Made by a program: the position numbers and the translations under genes | The notes under the pieces: generated by a model | The model's database searches: none | What the model was told of the DNA's origin: nothing | What the model saw: the letters and a program-made list of their open reading frames with translations, nothing else | Assembly: GCA_902494815.1 (NCBI GenBank) | Contig: CABUVB010000118.1 | Span: 1-5,731, forward strand | Origin: an uncultured Collinsella sp. | GTDB lineage: Bacteria; Actinomycetota; Coriobacteriia; Coriobacteriales; Coriobacteriaceae | Length of the DNA stretch: 5,731 nucleotides | Reading direction: 5' to 3' | Part shown: positions 1 through 5,652 of the stretch, piece after piece | Position numbering within the stretch: position 1 is the first letter of the stretch | How the letters are laid out: the number at the start of each line of letters is the position of its first letter

Positions 1-1443
1 ACATTTGACCGCCTGCGCGGCAAGGGCAAGCTGACCGAGGCCGATATTACTTCGGCCATGCGCGATATTCGCATGGCGCTGCTCGAGGCCGACGTTAACT
101 TTAAGGTTGTCAAGGAGTTTGTCGCCAAGACTAAGGAGCGCTGCATGACCGCAGAGGTCATGGAGTCGCTCTCTCCGGCGCAAAACGTCGTCAAGATTGT
201 GCTCGACGAGCTTACCGAGATGCTCGGCTCCACCGAGAGCAAGCTCGTCTTTAGCAACCGCATTCCCAACGTCATCATGCTCGTGGGCCTTCAGGGCTCC
301 GGTAAGACCACTGCGGCCGTAAAGCTGGCCTACCTGCTCAAGAAGCAGGGTCGCTCGCCGCTGCTCGCCGCGTGCGACGTCTACCGTCCCGCCGCTGCCG
401 ACCAGCTTGCCACGCTCGGTGGCGAGATCGGCGTGCCGGTCTTCCGCGGCGACGGTGCGCACCCGGTCGACATCGCCAAGGGCGCCATCCAGGAGGCCGT
501 CGACCACCTGCGCGACGTGGTCATCGTCGATACCGCCGGTCGTCTGCAGATCGACGAGCAGATGATGCAGGAAGCCGTGGACATCAAGAAGGCCGTCAAG
601 CCCGACCAGGTGCTGATGGTTGTCGATGCCATGACCGGCCAGGATATCGTCAACGTCGTCTCGACCTTCGCCGAGCGCACCGACTTTGACGGCGTGATCA
701 TCTCCAAGCTCGACGGCGACGCCCGTGGCGGCGGCGCGCTTTCTGTGCGCCAGGTGACCGGCAAGCCTATCAAGTTTGTTAGCATGGGCGAGAAACCCGA
801 TTCGCTTGAGCCGTTCTATCCCGACCGCATGGCCAAGCGCATCTTAGGCATGGGCGACGTTGTCGGCATCATCGAGAAGGCCCAGGAGGCGGCCGACGCC
901 GAGCAGCTCGAGGCTGCCGAGCGCATGCTGCGCGAGGGCTTTACCATGAACGACATGCTCGACCAGATGAAGGCCGTCAAGAAGATGGGCGGCATGAAGG
1001 GCATCCTGGGTATGCTCCCCGGCGGCCAGCGCGCGCTCAACCAGATGGGCGGCAATTTGGACGAGGGCATCTTCGACAAGAACGAGGCCATCATCATGTC
1101 GATGACCAAGGAGGAGCGCCTGCGTCCCTCCATCATCAACGGCCAGCGCCGCGCCCGTATCGCCAAGGGCGCCGGCGTGACTCCCACCGAGGTCAATAGC
1201 CTTATGAAGCAGTGGGGCGAGATGAACAAGATGATGGGCCGCATGCGCTCGATGGCCAATCAGGCACAGGCCGGTGGCAAGAAGGGCAAGAAGGGTAAGA
1301 AGGGCAAAAAGATGCGCATGCCCAATATTCCCGGTCTGGATGCCATGGGCCTGGGCGGCATGGGCGGCCTGGGAATGGGCGGTCCTAAGTCCGATATGGA
1401 CCTGCTGCGCCAGATGGAAGCGCAGATGCGCAATAAGAAGTAA
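1..1443 (+). CDS. ffh: Signal recognition particle protein Ffh (SRP54), 5'-truncated
   Basis: Ffh is the GTPase subunit of the signal recognition particle. It binds the small SRP RNA and signal sequences emerging from the ribosome, and delivers the complex to the receptor FtsY at the membrane. The frame is open from base 1 (TFDRLRGKGKL...), and family members usually begin about a dozen residues earlier, so only the extreme N-terminus is missing; 480 residues are visible. Visible-residue positions: NG-domain P-loop GLQGSGKT 96-103, DVYRPAA 126-132, DTAGR 177-181, SKLDGDARGG 235-244 and the closing SMGE loop 261-264. The methionine-rich M domain follows from about 310, with the RNA-binding helix region RRARIAKGAG near 383-392. 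The C-terminus carries a KKG-repeat lysine stretch and a Gly/Met-rich tail, an acceptable family variation. The gene converges on the minus-strand regulator gene and is followed by a strong hairpin. Identification is near certain. Confidence 0.97.
   Translation, partial: TFDRLRGKGKLTEADITSAMRDIRMALLEADVNFKVVKEFVAKTKERCMTAEVMESLSPAQNVVKIVLDELTEMLGSTESKLVFSNRIPNVIMLVGLQGSGKTTAAVKLAYLLKKQGRSPLLAACDVYRPAAADQLATLGGEIGVPVFRGDGAHPVDIAKGAIQEAVDHLRDVVIVDTAGRLQIDEQMMQEAVDIKKAVKPDQVLMVVDAMTGQDIVNVVSTFAERTDFDGVIISKLDGDARGGGALSVRQVTGKPIKFVSMGEKPDSLEPFYPDRMAKRILGMGDVVGIIEKAQEAADAEQLEAAERMLREGFTMNDMLDQMKAVKKMGGMKGILGMLPGGQRALNQMGGNLDEGIFDKNEAIIMSMTKEERLRPSIINGQRRARIAKGAGVTPTEVNSLMKQWGEMNKMMGRMRSMANQAQAGGKKGKKGKKGKKMRMPNIPGLDAMGLGGMGGLGMGGPKSDMDLLRQMEAQMRNKK
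1279..1311 (+). repeat. Tandem 9-bp repeats encoding KKG units in the Ffh tail
   Basis: Three consecutive AAGAAGGG(C/T) units are followed by a degenerate AAAAAG, giving the peptide KKGKKGKKGKK just after the RNA-binding part of the M domain. The units are in frame, so slippage would add or remove whole KKG triplets. A basic segment here would plausibly contact SRP RNA or ribosomal RNA (inference). Confidence 0.8.
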
Positions 1444-1465
1444 CGACTGGTTGAGTCGTGTATGA

Positions 1466-1512
1466 CGTAGGCCGCCTGGATGGTACTCCAGGCGGCCTAC
1501 GCCGTTTGTTCG
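1466..1512 (+). terminator. Hairpin terminator between convergent genes
   Basis: A perfect 15-bp stem (1466-1480 pairing with 1487-1501) encloses a six-base loop, TGGTAC, and begins 23 bases after the ffh stop codon. It is followed by CCGTTTGTTCG, a short and interrupted T-rich tail, so it fits an intrinsic terminator for ffh. Read from the other strand it lacks a T-run, but the stem could still slow or protect the 3' end of the opposing transcript. A smaller 6-bp hairpin (1443-1459) overlaps the stop codon just before it. Confidence 0.7.
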
Positions 1513-1559
1513 CAGGTTGTCGCACGCGCGGAAGCGTGTTGACGTCGAGGTGCTTGCCG

Positions 1560-1937
1560 CTAGTGGCAGCTGCAGCCCTCATGTCCGTCGTGGTCGTGAT
1601 GGCCGTGGCAGCCGCAGGTGGCCTCGCCGGTCTGCGCGAGCGTGCCGGCAATGAGGGCCTCGACGCAGGCATCGCAGCTGCCCTGGGCGCCCGCATAGAC
1701 CGTGATGCCGGCCTGGGTGAGCGCGTTGATGGCGCCTCCGCCGATACCGCCGCAGATGAGCGTGTCAACGCCACCGTTGGTAAGCAGGCCCACCAATGCG
1801 CCGTGACCGGTGCCGCCGGTGCCTACGACCTGCTCGTTGAGCACCTTGCCATCCTGGATGTCGTAGATCTTGAACTGTTCGCTGCGGCCAAAGTGCATAA
1901 AGATGTTGCCGTTGTCGTACGTCGTTGCCACCCTCAT
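1560..1937 (-). CDS. Possible internal-start product: stand-alone NifX-type protein
   Basis: Within the fused frame, an ATG at 1937 begins MRVATTYDNGNIF, exactly where independent NifX-family proteins normally start. It is preceded by a strong ribosome binding site seven bases upstream. Translation here would give a 125-residue protein containing the whole cofactor-binding fold plus the Cys/His tail, but no DNA-binding domain. It may therefore be a second product of the same gene, or the true second cistron of an ancestral pair whose intervening stop codon has been lost. Known small NifX/NafY-type proteins bind iron-containing cofactors; the ligand here is unknown. Which products are made cannot be decided from sequence alone. 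Confidence 0.6.
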   Translation of the reverse strand: MRVATTYDNGNIFMHFGRSEQFKIYDIQDGKVLNEQVVGTGGTGHGALVGLLTNGGVDTLICGGIGGGAINALTQAGITVYAGAQGSCDACVEALIAGTLAQTGEATCGCHGHHDHDGHEGCSCH

Positions 1938-2273
1938 GGTGCTGACCTCCTTTGCTGGCCATGCGGCCGTTGTCGTGGTGATGGGGGAGTATGCGATATT
2001 GCCGCCCTCGATACTGAGCGCTCGCCCGTTGACCAGCGCGTTTGCCACCTTACGATGTGCTCGGCTGCAAATAGCCGCCACCGTGGCGCGCGCGATGCCC
2101 ATCTGCTGTGCGACTGCCTCTTGGTTAAGGCCTTCCAGGTCGCACAGGCGCAGCACCTCGAGTTCGTCGATCGTCATGTCGATGGCGTCTCCACTGGCAA
2201 GGCCGTCGGGGGTAAAGCCGCGGTATTCGGGGATGATCCCAACGCGGCGTAATTTTTCTCGTCTTCCTGCCAT
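1560..2273 (-). CDS. DUF134 (UPF0251) helix-turn-helix domain fused to a NifX/NifB-type domain
   Basis: This 237-residue protein has two domains. Residues 1-95 match the DUF134/UPF0251 family: RREKLRRVGIIPE at the start, then MTIDELEVLRLCDLEGLNQ, a helix-turn-helix like sigma-70 region 4 (about 33-78), and ALVNGRALSIEGG at the end. Residues 113-215 are a NifX/NifB-like domain of the dinitrogenase iron-molybdenum cofactor biosynthesis family (MRVATTYDNGNIFMHFGRSEQF, GTGGTGHGAL, ICGGIGGGAINAL). The tail at 220-237 is CGCHGHHDHDGHEGCSCH, a likely metal site. In many anaerobes these domains are separate neighbouring proteins. The ATG at 2273 is chosen because DUF134 homology starts there and GGAGAG lies a few bases upstream; the frame stays open to 2447 but that part has no homology and runs into thyA. 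The Cys pair usual near the DUF134 N-terminus is absent (VGIIP instead of VCCxP). No nitrogenase genes are present. The likely role is a DNA-binding regulator responsive to metal or Fe-S clusters; function is inferred. Confidence 0.85.
   Translation of the reverse strand: MAGRREKLRRVGIIPEYRGFTPDGLASGDAIDMTIDELEVLRLCDLEGLNQEAVAQQMGIARATVAAICSRAHRKVANALVNGRALSIEGGNIAYSPITTTTAAWPAKEVSTMRVATTYDNGNIFMHFGRSEQFKIYDIQDGKVLNEQVVGTGGTGHGALVGLLTNGGVDTLICGGIGGGAINALTQAGITVYAGAQGSCDACVEALIAGTLAQTGEATCGCHGHHDHDGHEGCSCH
1945..1953 (-). promoter_or_regulatory. Strong internal Shine-Dalgarno sequence
   Basis: On the minus strand this reads AAAGGAGGT, complementary over nine bases to the usual 16S rRNA 3' end, with seven bases (CAGCACC) before the ATG at 1937. 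It is a better ribosome binding site than that of the upstream start at 2273 (GGAGAG). In the fused reading frame it encodes Lys-Glu-Val of the interdomain linker. Confidence 0.75.
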
Positions 2274-2287
2274 ACACTCTCCAAATC

Positions 2288-2299
2288 TGACATATGTCA
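2288..2299. promoter_or_regulatory. Operator-like palindrome, proximal to the DUF134-NifX gene
   Basis: TGACATATGTCA is a perfect 12-bp palindrome lying 14 bases upstream of the DUF134-NifX start codon. If the putative minus-strand -10 element at 2305-2310 is real, the palindrome covers the transcription start, a position typical of repression. A near-identical copy lies 53 bp away. The natural candidate for binding is the adjacent helix-turn-helix protein (inference). Confidence 0.65.
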
Positions 2300-2304
2300 A
2301 CAAT

Positions 2305-2332
2305 AGAATAGCGAACGTGCGGATTTGCGCAA
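2305..2332 (-). promoter_or_regulatory. Possible promoter of the DUF134-NifX gene
   Basis: On the minus strand TTGCGC (2327-2332) and TATTCT (2305-2310) are separated by 16 bases and would start transcription near 2298, about 25 bases before the ATG. Both hexamers match consensus only partly, so the main support is their position between the two palindromes. Confidence 0.3.
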
Positions 2333-2336
2333 GGAA

Positions 2337-2356
2337 TTTCTGGCATATGTCAGAAA
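2337..2356. promoter_or_regulatory. Operator-like palindrome, distal copy
   Basis: TTTCTGGCATATGTCAGAAA is a 20-bp palindrome with a single mismatched pair. Its core (2341-2352) differs from the proximal site by one base. The centre-to-centre distance to that site is 53 bp, close to five helical turns, so proteins bound at both would lie on the same face of the DNA. It sits just upstream of the putative minus-strand -35 element, and about 65 bp upstream of the putative thyA transcription start. Confidence 0.65.
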
Positions 2357-2399
2357 ATGAGGGCTTATGTTTGGGCTGTGGGGCCGCGTGCGCCTGGGC

Positions 2400-2405
2400 T
2401 ACAAT
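2400..2405 (+). promoter_or_regulatory. Possible -10 element of the thyA-folA operon
   Basis: TACAAT matches the -10 consensus at five of six positions and would start transcription near 2412, giving a leader of about 28 bases that includes the thyA ribosome binding site. No convincing -35 hexamer lies 16-18 bases upstream, so the promoter may be weak or activator-dependent. Confidence 0.4.
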
Positions 2406-2439
2406 GAATCTCGCTTGTAGGCGACTGACAGGAGGGTCA

Positions 2440-3288
2440 ATGAGCAAAGCTGATCAACAGTTTGTAACCATGTGCCGCGATATCTTGGACCATGGCACCA
2501 CCACCGAGGGCCAAAAGGTCCGTCCGGTGTGGGAGGACGGCACCCCTGCCTATACCATTAAAAACTTTGGCGTTACGGCGCGCTACGACCTGCGCGAGGA
2601 GTTCCCTGCGCTCACCCTGCGCCGCACGGCGCTTAAGTCTGCGATGGACGAGATTTTGTGGATCTATCAAAAGAAGTCCAATAACGTCCATGACCTCAAC
2701 AGCCATATTTGGGATGAGTGGGCCGACGAGACCGGCTCCATCGGCAAGGCCTACGGGTACCAGATTGGCCAGAAGAGCCATTATGCCGAGGGCGATTTCG
2801 ACCAGATGGACCGAGTGCTGTACGATCTTAAGCACACACCGTACAGTCGCCGCATCATGACCAACACGTATGTGTTTAGCGACCTGTCCGAGATGCACCT
2901 GTATCCGTGCGCGTACAGCGTGACCTATAACGTCACGCAGCGCCCGCAGGACGACAAGCCGACGCTCAACATGATTCTCAACCAGCGCAGCCAGGACATT
3001 TTGGCCGCGAACAACTGGAATGTGTGTCAGTACGCCATCTTGCTGATGATTGTTGCGCAGTCGATCGATATGATTCCCGGCGAGCTGCTGCATGTGATCG
3101 CCGACGCCCATATCTACGACCGTCATGTCGATATTGTCCGCGAACTTATCGAGCGTCCGCAGTTTGCGGCGCCTAAGGTAACGCTTAACCCCGACGTGCA
3201 CGATTTCTATGCGTTTACGACCGACGACCTGATTGTGGAGGGCTATGAGCACGGCCCGCAGGTCAAGAACATTCCCATTGCGGTGTAG
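2440..3288 (+). CDS. thyA: Thymidylate synthase
   Basis: ThyA methylates dUMP to dTMP using 5,10-methylenetetrahydrofolate, releasing dihydrofolate in the cytoplasm. The 282-residue protein has the family landmarks: the dimer-contact arginines SRRIM (136-140), active-site Cys157 in LYPCAY, the phosphate-binding QRSQD (182-186), Asn194 in NNWNVCQY, and DAHIYDRH (222-229) for nucleotide binding. It is a divergent branch. The residue after the catalytic Cys is Ala rather than the His of the E. coli type, the last motif has Arg where Asn is common, and the N-terminus has VRPVWEDGTPAYT instead of the usual DRTGTGT loop. The ATG at 2440 is supported by AGGAGG four bases upstream. The frame is open further upstream but without a comparable site. 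It is followed immediately by folA, which regenerates tetrahydrofolate from its by-product, so the two form an operon. The protein looks complete. Confidence 0.95.
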   Translation: MSKADQQFVTMCRDILDHGTTTEGQKVRPVWEDGTPAYTIKNFGVTARYDLREEFPALTLRRTALKSAMDEILWIYQKKSNNVHDLNSHIWDEWADETGSIGKAYGYQIGQKSHYAEGDFDQMDRVLYDLKHTPYSRRIMTNTYVFSDLSEMHLYPCAYSVTYNVTQRPQDDKPTLNMILNQRSQDILAANNWNVCQYAILLMIVAQSIDMIPGELLHVIADAHIYDRHVDIVRELIERPQFAAPKVTLNPDVHDFYAFTTDDLIVEGYEHGPQVKNIPIAV

Positions 3289-3297
3289 GTGGTGCTC

Positions 3298-3816
3298 ATG
3301 ACGTGTAAGCTATCTGCTATCGTCGCCGTGTGTGAGGATTGGGGCATTGGGTGCGAGGGCGACATGGTGGTGTCCAATCGCGCCGACATGCGCCATTTTG
3401 TGGCGTGCACCAAAGGTTGCCCGGTTATTATGGGGCGCAAGACCCTGTTGAGTTTTCCCGGTGGGCGTCCGCTCAAGAATCGTCGCAATATCGTGCTCAC
3501 GCGTGACGAGGATTTTGCGCCCCAGGGCGTCGACGTGGTCCATAGCATCGACGAGGCGCTCGCCGCGGTTGCCGATGAGCCCGTTGCCTGGGTGATTGGT
3601 GGCGGCGATGTCTATCGGCAGTTTTTGCCGTATTGCGTCGAGGCCGAGGTCACGCACAACCATTGCACTCATGCCGTGGACACGTACTTTCCCGATTTGG
3701 ACGCCGATCCCGCATGGGAGATTGCGTGGCGTGGCGGTGTTGCCACGATTGCCTCGGGCGAGGGCGACGAGGGTGTCGATTATGAGTTCGTGACGTATCG
3801 TCGCGTTGAGGCGTAA
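3298..3816 (+). CDS. folA: Dihydrofolate reductase
   Basis: This 172-residue NADPH-dependent enzyme reduces dihydrofolate to tetrahydrofolate and is the target of trimethoprim. Visible family motifs: AIVAVCEDWGIG (7-18) at the N-terminal strand, the catalytic acid Asp30 in RADMRHF, VIMGRKT (43-49), GRPL (56-59), RRNIVLTRD (62-70), the NADPH-binding VIGGGDVYRQFLP (99-111) and DTYFPD (128-133). The conserved Trp of the flexible Met20 loop (MPWxLP in E. coli) is replaced in DMVVSNRAD, as in some Gram-positive enzymes. The ATG at 3298 is preferred over GTG codons at 3289 and 3292 because AGGTGG (3287-3292), overlapping the thyA stop, lies five bases upstream. The nine-base gap to thyA implies one transcript and possibly translational coupling. 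Together the two enzymes close the dTMP-folate cycle. Confidence 0.95.
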   Translation: MTCKLSAIVAVCEDWGIGCEGDMVVSNRADMRHFVACTKGCPVIMGRKTLLSFPGGRPLKNRRNIVLTRDEDFAPQGVDVVHSIDEALAAVADEPVAWVIGGGDVYRQFLPYCVEAEVTHNHCTHAVDTYFPDLDADPAWEIAWRGGVATIASGEGDEGVDYEFVTYRRVEA

Positions 3817-3860
3817 ATCGCCTGGCGTGAACGGTATTATCGGATTGATTGAATGTATGG

Positions 3861-3886
3861 GGCGGCGCTTAGCGTCGCCTCGTTTG
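3861..3886 (+). terminator. Possible terminator of the thyA-folA operon
   Basis: GGCGGCGC (3861-3868) pairs with GCGTCGCC (3872-3879) through eight base pairs, one of them G-U, around a three-base loop. It is followed by TCGTTTG, a weak T-rich tail. It starts 45 bases after the folA stop. Confidence 0.45.
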
Positions 3887-3925
3887 GTATAGATGTGCTG
3901 TAAAGAAGGGTGCGGGCAGGCTGCT

Positions 3926-4840
3926 ATGACTGATGCCGTTGAGGTTCTGCGAATTGATTCGCTCGAGGACGAGCGGCTCGATGCCTACGTGCGACTGACC
4001 GAGCGTGAGCTGCGCTGCGTGCTAGAGCCGCAAAAGGGCATCTTTATCGCCGAGAGTGCCAAGGTTATTGAGCGCGCGGTGCGTGCCGGATACGAGCCGG
4101 TGAGCTTTCTTTTGGGCGAACGCTGGCTCGACCAGATGATGCCGCTGTTTGAGCGCCTAGTCGTGCGCGAGGGCGCGGGTCCTGTTCCTGTGTTCGTCGC
4201 CTCCATGGAGCTCATGGAGCAGTTGACGGGCTTTATCGTGACGCGCGGTGCGCTTGCGGCGTTTCGTCGCCCGCGTCAGATTCCGGTTGATGAGTTCTTG
4301 GGTGGCGTCGTCGAGGCGGCGGGGGAGCGTCCGGTGCGCGTGTGCGTGCTCGAGGGTATTGTCGACCACACCAATGTTGGCGCGATTTTCCGCTCTGCTG
4401 CCGCATTGAACGTTGACGGTATTTTGGTCAGCCCGACGTGCTGCGACCCGCTGTACCGTCGCTCGGCCCGCGTGAGCATGGGCACCGTGTTTCAGGTGCC
4501 GTGGACGCGCATTGGCAGCGAGGCTCGTGTGTGGCCGCATGATGGTCTGAGCGCGTTGCACGATGCCGGTTTTTCGTGTGCCGCTATGGCGTTGACGGAC
4601 GACTCTGTTTCGCTTGATGATCCTGTGCTGCAGAAGATTGATCGCTTGGCGATTTTTATGGGCACCGAGGGTGCCGGCTTGGGCGCCAAGACCATTGCCG
4701 GCTGTGACCACGCGGTGCGTATTCCGATGGCGCACGGGGTCGATTCGCTCAACGTGGCCGCGGCGAGCGCCGTCGCCTTTTGGCAGCTATGCCCGCACGT
4801 GAGCAATGAGTATCACTACCAGCCGGGTTTGTATCACTAG
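3926..4840 (+). CDS. SpoU/TrmH-family RNA 2'-O-methyltransferase
   Basis: Members of this family (SPOUT superfamily) transfer a methyl group from S-adenosylmethionine to ribose 2'-OH in tRNA or rRNA, through a knotted C-terminal domain. The 304-residue protein has an N-terminal substrate-binding region (GIFIAESAKVIERAVRAGYEP, about 38-58), followed by the three SpoU motifs. Motif 1 is DHTNVGAIFRSAAALNVDGI (147-166) with Asn150 and the catalytic Arg156; motif 2 is FMGTEGAGL (244-252); motif 3 is IPMAHGVDSLNVAAASA (266-282) with Ser274-Leu-Asn276. Motif 1 has His where Pro is usual in DPxNxG. The ATG at 3926 is chosen because GGGCAGG lies five bases upstream, whereas the in-frame ATG at 3893 lacks a ribosome binding site and adds a Cys-rich stretch without family resemblance. 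The exact target nucleotide cannot be assigned. The gene probably has its own promoter, since it lies 109 bases after folA behind a weak terminator. Confidence 0.92.
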   Translation: MTDAVEVLRIDSLEDERLDAYVRLTERELRCVLEPQKGIFIAESAKVIERAVRAGYEPVSFLLGERWLDQMMPLFERLVVREGAGPVPVFVASMELMEQLTGFIVTRGALAAFRRPRQIPVDEFLGGVVEAAGERPVRVCVLEGIVDHTNVGAIFRSAAALNVDGILVSPTCCDPLYRRSARVSMGTVFQVPWTRIGSEARVWPHDGLSALHDAGFSCAAMALTDDSVSLDDPVLQKIDRLAIFMGTEGAGLGAKTIAGCDHAVRIPMAHGVDSLNVAAASAVAFWQLCPHVSNEYHYQPGLYH

Positions 4841-4965
4841 GCAGTTATTCCGCACCGTGCTCTAATTCGGGGTGTTTCGGTCGCCGCCAGTCGGTGCTAA
4901 GCTGGTTTTGGCTTTGGTTTTAAATTGCTGTTTTGCTGATTGACGTATGCGTGTGGGGAGGGCGT
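4841..4965 (+). promoter_or_regulatory. Gap upstream of the MATE gene with a weak promoter candidate
   Basis: This 125-base gap holds no gene or convincing terminator. TAAGCT at 4898-4903 resembles an actinobacterial-type -10 element (TAnnnT) but has no good -35 partner. A T-rich stretch (4905-4936) follows. The MATE ribosome binding site GGGGAGGG is at 4955-4962. Confidence 0.25.
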
Positions 4966-5652
4966 GTGGCTAAGAAATCTACGGCTATCGATGTAACGCA
5001 AGGAGTCATTTGGCAGCAATTGCTGTCGCTGTGCGTTCCCATCTTTTTTAGTTCGTTTTTTCAGCAGGCCTACACGCTTATCGGTACCTATATCGTCGGT
5101 CAGTTTGGCGGCAAGCTCGCGCTAGGTGGCATTCAAGCTACGATGGTGCTCACCGAGCTCTGCATTGGCTTTTGCGTTGGCGTCGGCGCCGGCTGCGCGG
5201 TCATTACCGGTCAGTATTTTGGTCAGCACGATGATGAGCGACTGAGCCGTTCGGTCCATACGGCCATGACGCTCGCGCTGGTGGGCGGTATCGTTTTCTC
5301 GATTCTTGGCATAGTGTTCGTTGAGCCCATGCTGGTACTTATGAACACTCCGCATGAACTTTTGGCCGAGGGCGTGGCCTATGCTCGTTGCTATTTTGCC
5401 GCCATGGTTGCGGCGCTGCTGCTCAATATGGGAACGGCACTGCTACGCGCCGTGGGCGACACGCGCGGGCCTGCTGTGATCATCGCTTCCGGCTGCCTTG
5501 TTAATGCGGTGCTGGATGTCATCTTTGTTGCCGTGCTTCATATGGAGGCGCTGGGCTGCGGCATCGCGGTGGCGCTGACCATTTGCTCCAACGCCACGAT
5601 GATCGTGATTCGCATGATGCACGCACCGGGTGCGTGGCGGCTTCGGCGGTAA
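4966..5652 (+). pseudogene. MATE-family efflux transporter, 3'-truncated
   Basis: MATE proteins are inner-membrane drug or metabolite exporters driven by Na+ or H+ gradients, normally about 450 residues with twelve membrane helices. Here only 228 residues and about six helices remain: roughly 18-47, 52-80, 97-125, 135-163, 169-193 and 194-218. Family signatures are FFQQAYTLIGTYIVG (31-45), RAVGDTRGP (161-169) and NAVLDVIFV (180-188). The first domain is essentially complete, but the protein stops at TAA 5650-5652 after APGAWRLRR, where the inter-domain loop should lead into the second half. The start is GTG 4966, preceded by GGGGAGGG and giving MAKKSTAID; a TTG at 4933 has no such site. TM1 has Gly40 where many MATE proteins carry a conserved Asp or Asn. 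The bases after the stop belong to an unrelated gene in another frame. A six-helix half is unlikely to transport alone. Confidence 0.85.

Noticed and set aside
1523..1538. Small CACGC/GCGTG hairpin near the 3' end of the NifX-coding region
   Set aside because: The stem is only five base pairs with no T-run on either strand, easily expected by chance at this GC content.
1458..2252. Long plus-strand open frame opposite the DUF134-NifX gene
   Set aside because: It is a shadow of the GC-rich minus-strand gene with no recognisable protein features or plausible ribosome binding site.
2347..2439. In-frame N-terminal extension of ThyA starting at ATG 2347, rich in Cys (CLGCGAAC)
   Set aside because: It has no ribosome binding site, overlaps the distal palindrome and the putative thyA promoter, and extends beyond the normal family N-terminus; the ATG at 2440 has AGGAGG upstream.
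2274..2447. Longer start for the DUF134-NifX protein at 2447
   Set aside because: The added 58 residues show no family resemblance, would overlap the thyA start and pass through the palindromes and promoter candidate; homology begins at the ATG at 2273.
2437..3252. Long minus-strand open frame opposite thyA
   Set aside because: It is antisense to a clearly conserved enzyme gene, and its predicted protein resembles no family I recognise.
3888..3894. TATAGAT as a -10 element for the methyltransferase
   Set aside because: It matches consensus poorly and has no -35 partner at the right distance, so it was not listed as a feature.
3893..3925. Upstream ATG start for the methyltransferase (Cys-rich MCCKEGCG...)
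   Set aside because: There is no ribosome binding site before 3893 and no family resemblance in the extra 11 residues; ATG 3926 has a GGGCAGG site.
4157..4735. Minus-strand open frame opposite the methyltransferase gene
   Set aside because: The Arg/His-rich composition is typical of an antisense shadow in GC-rich DNA, and the plus strand holds all three SpoU motifs.
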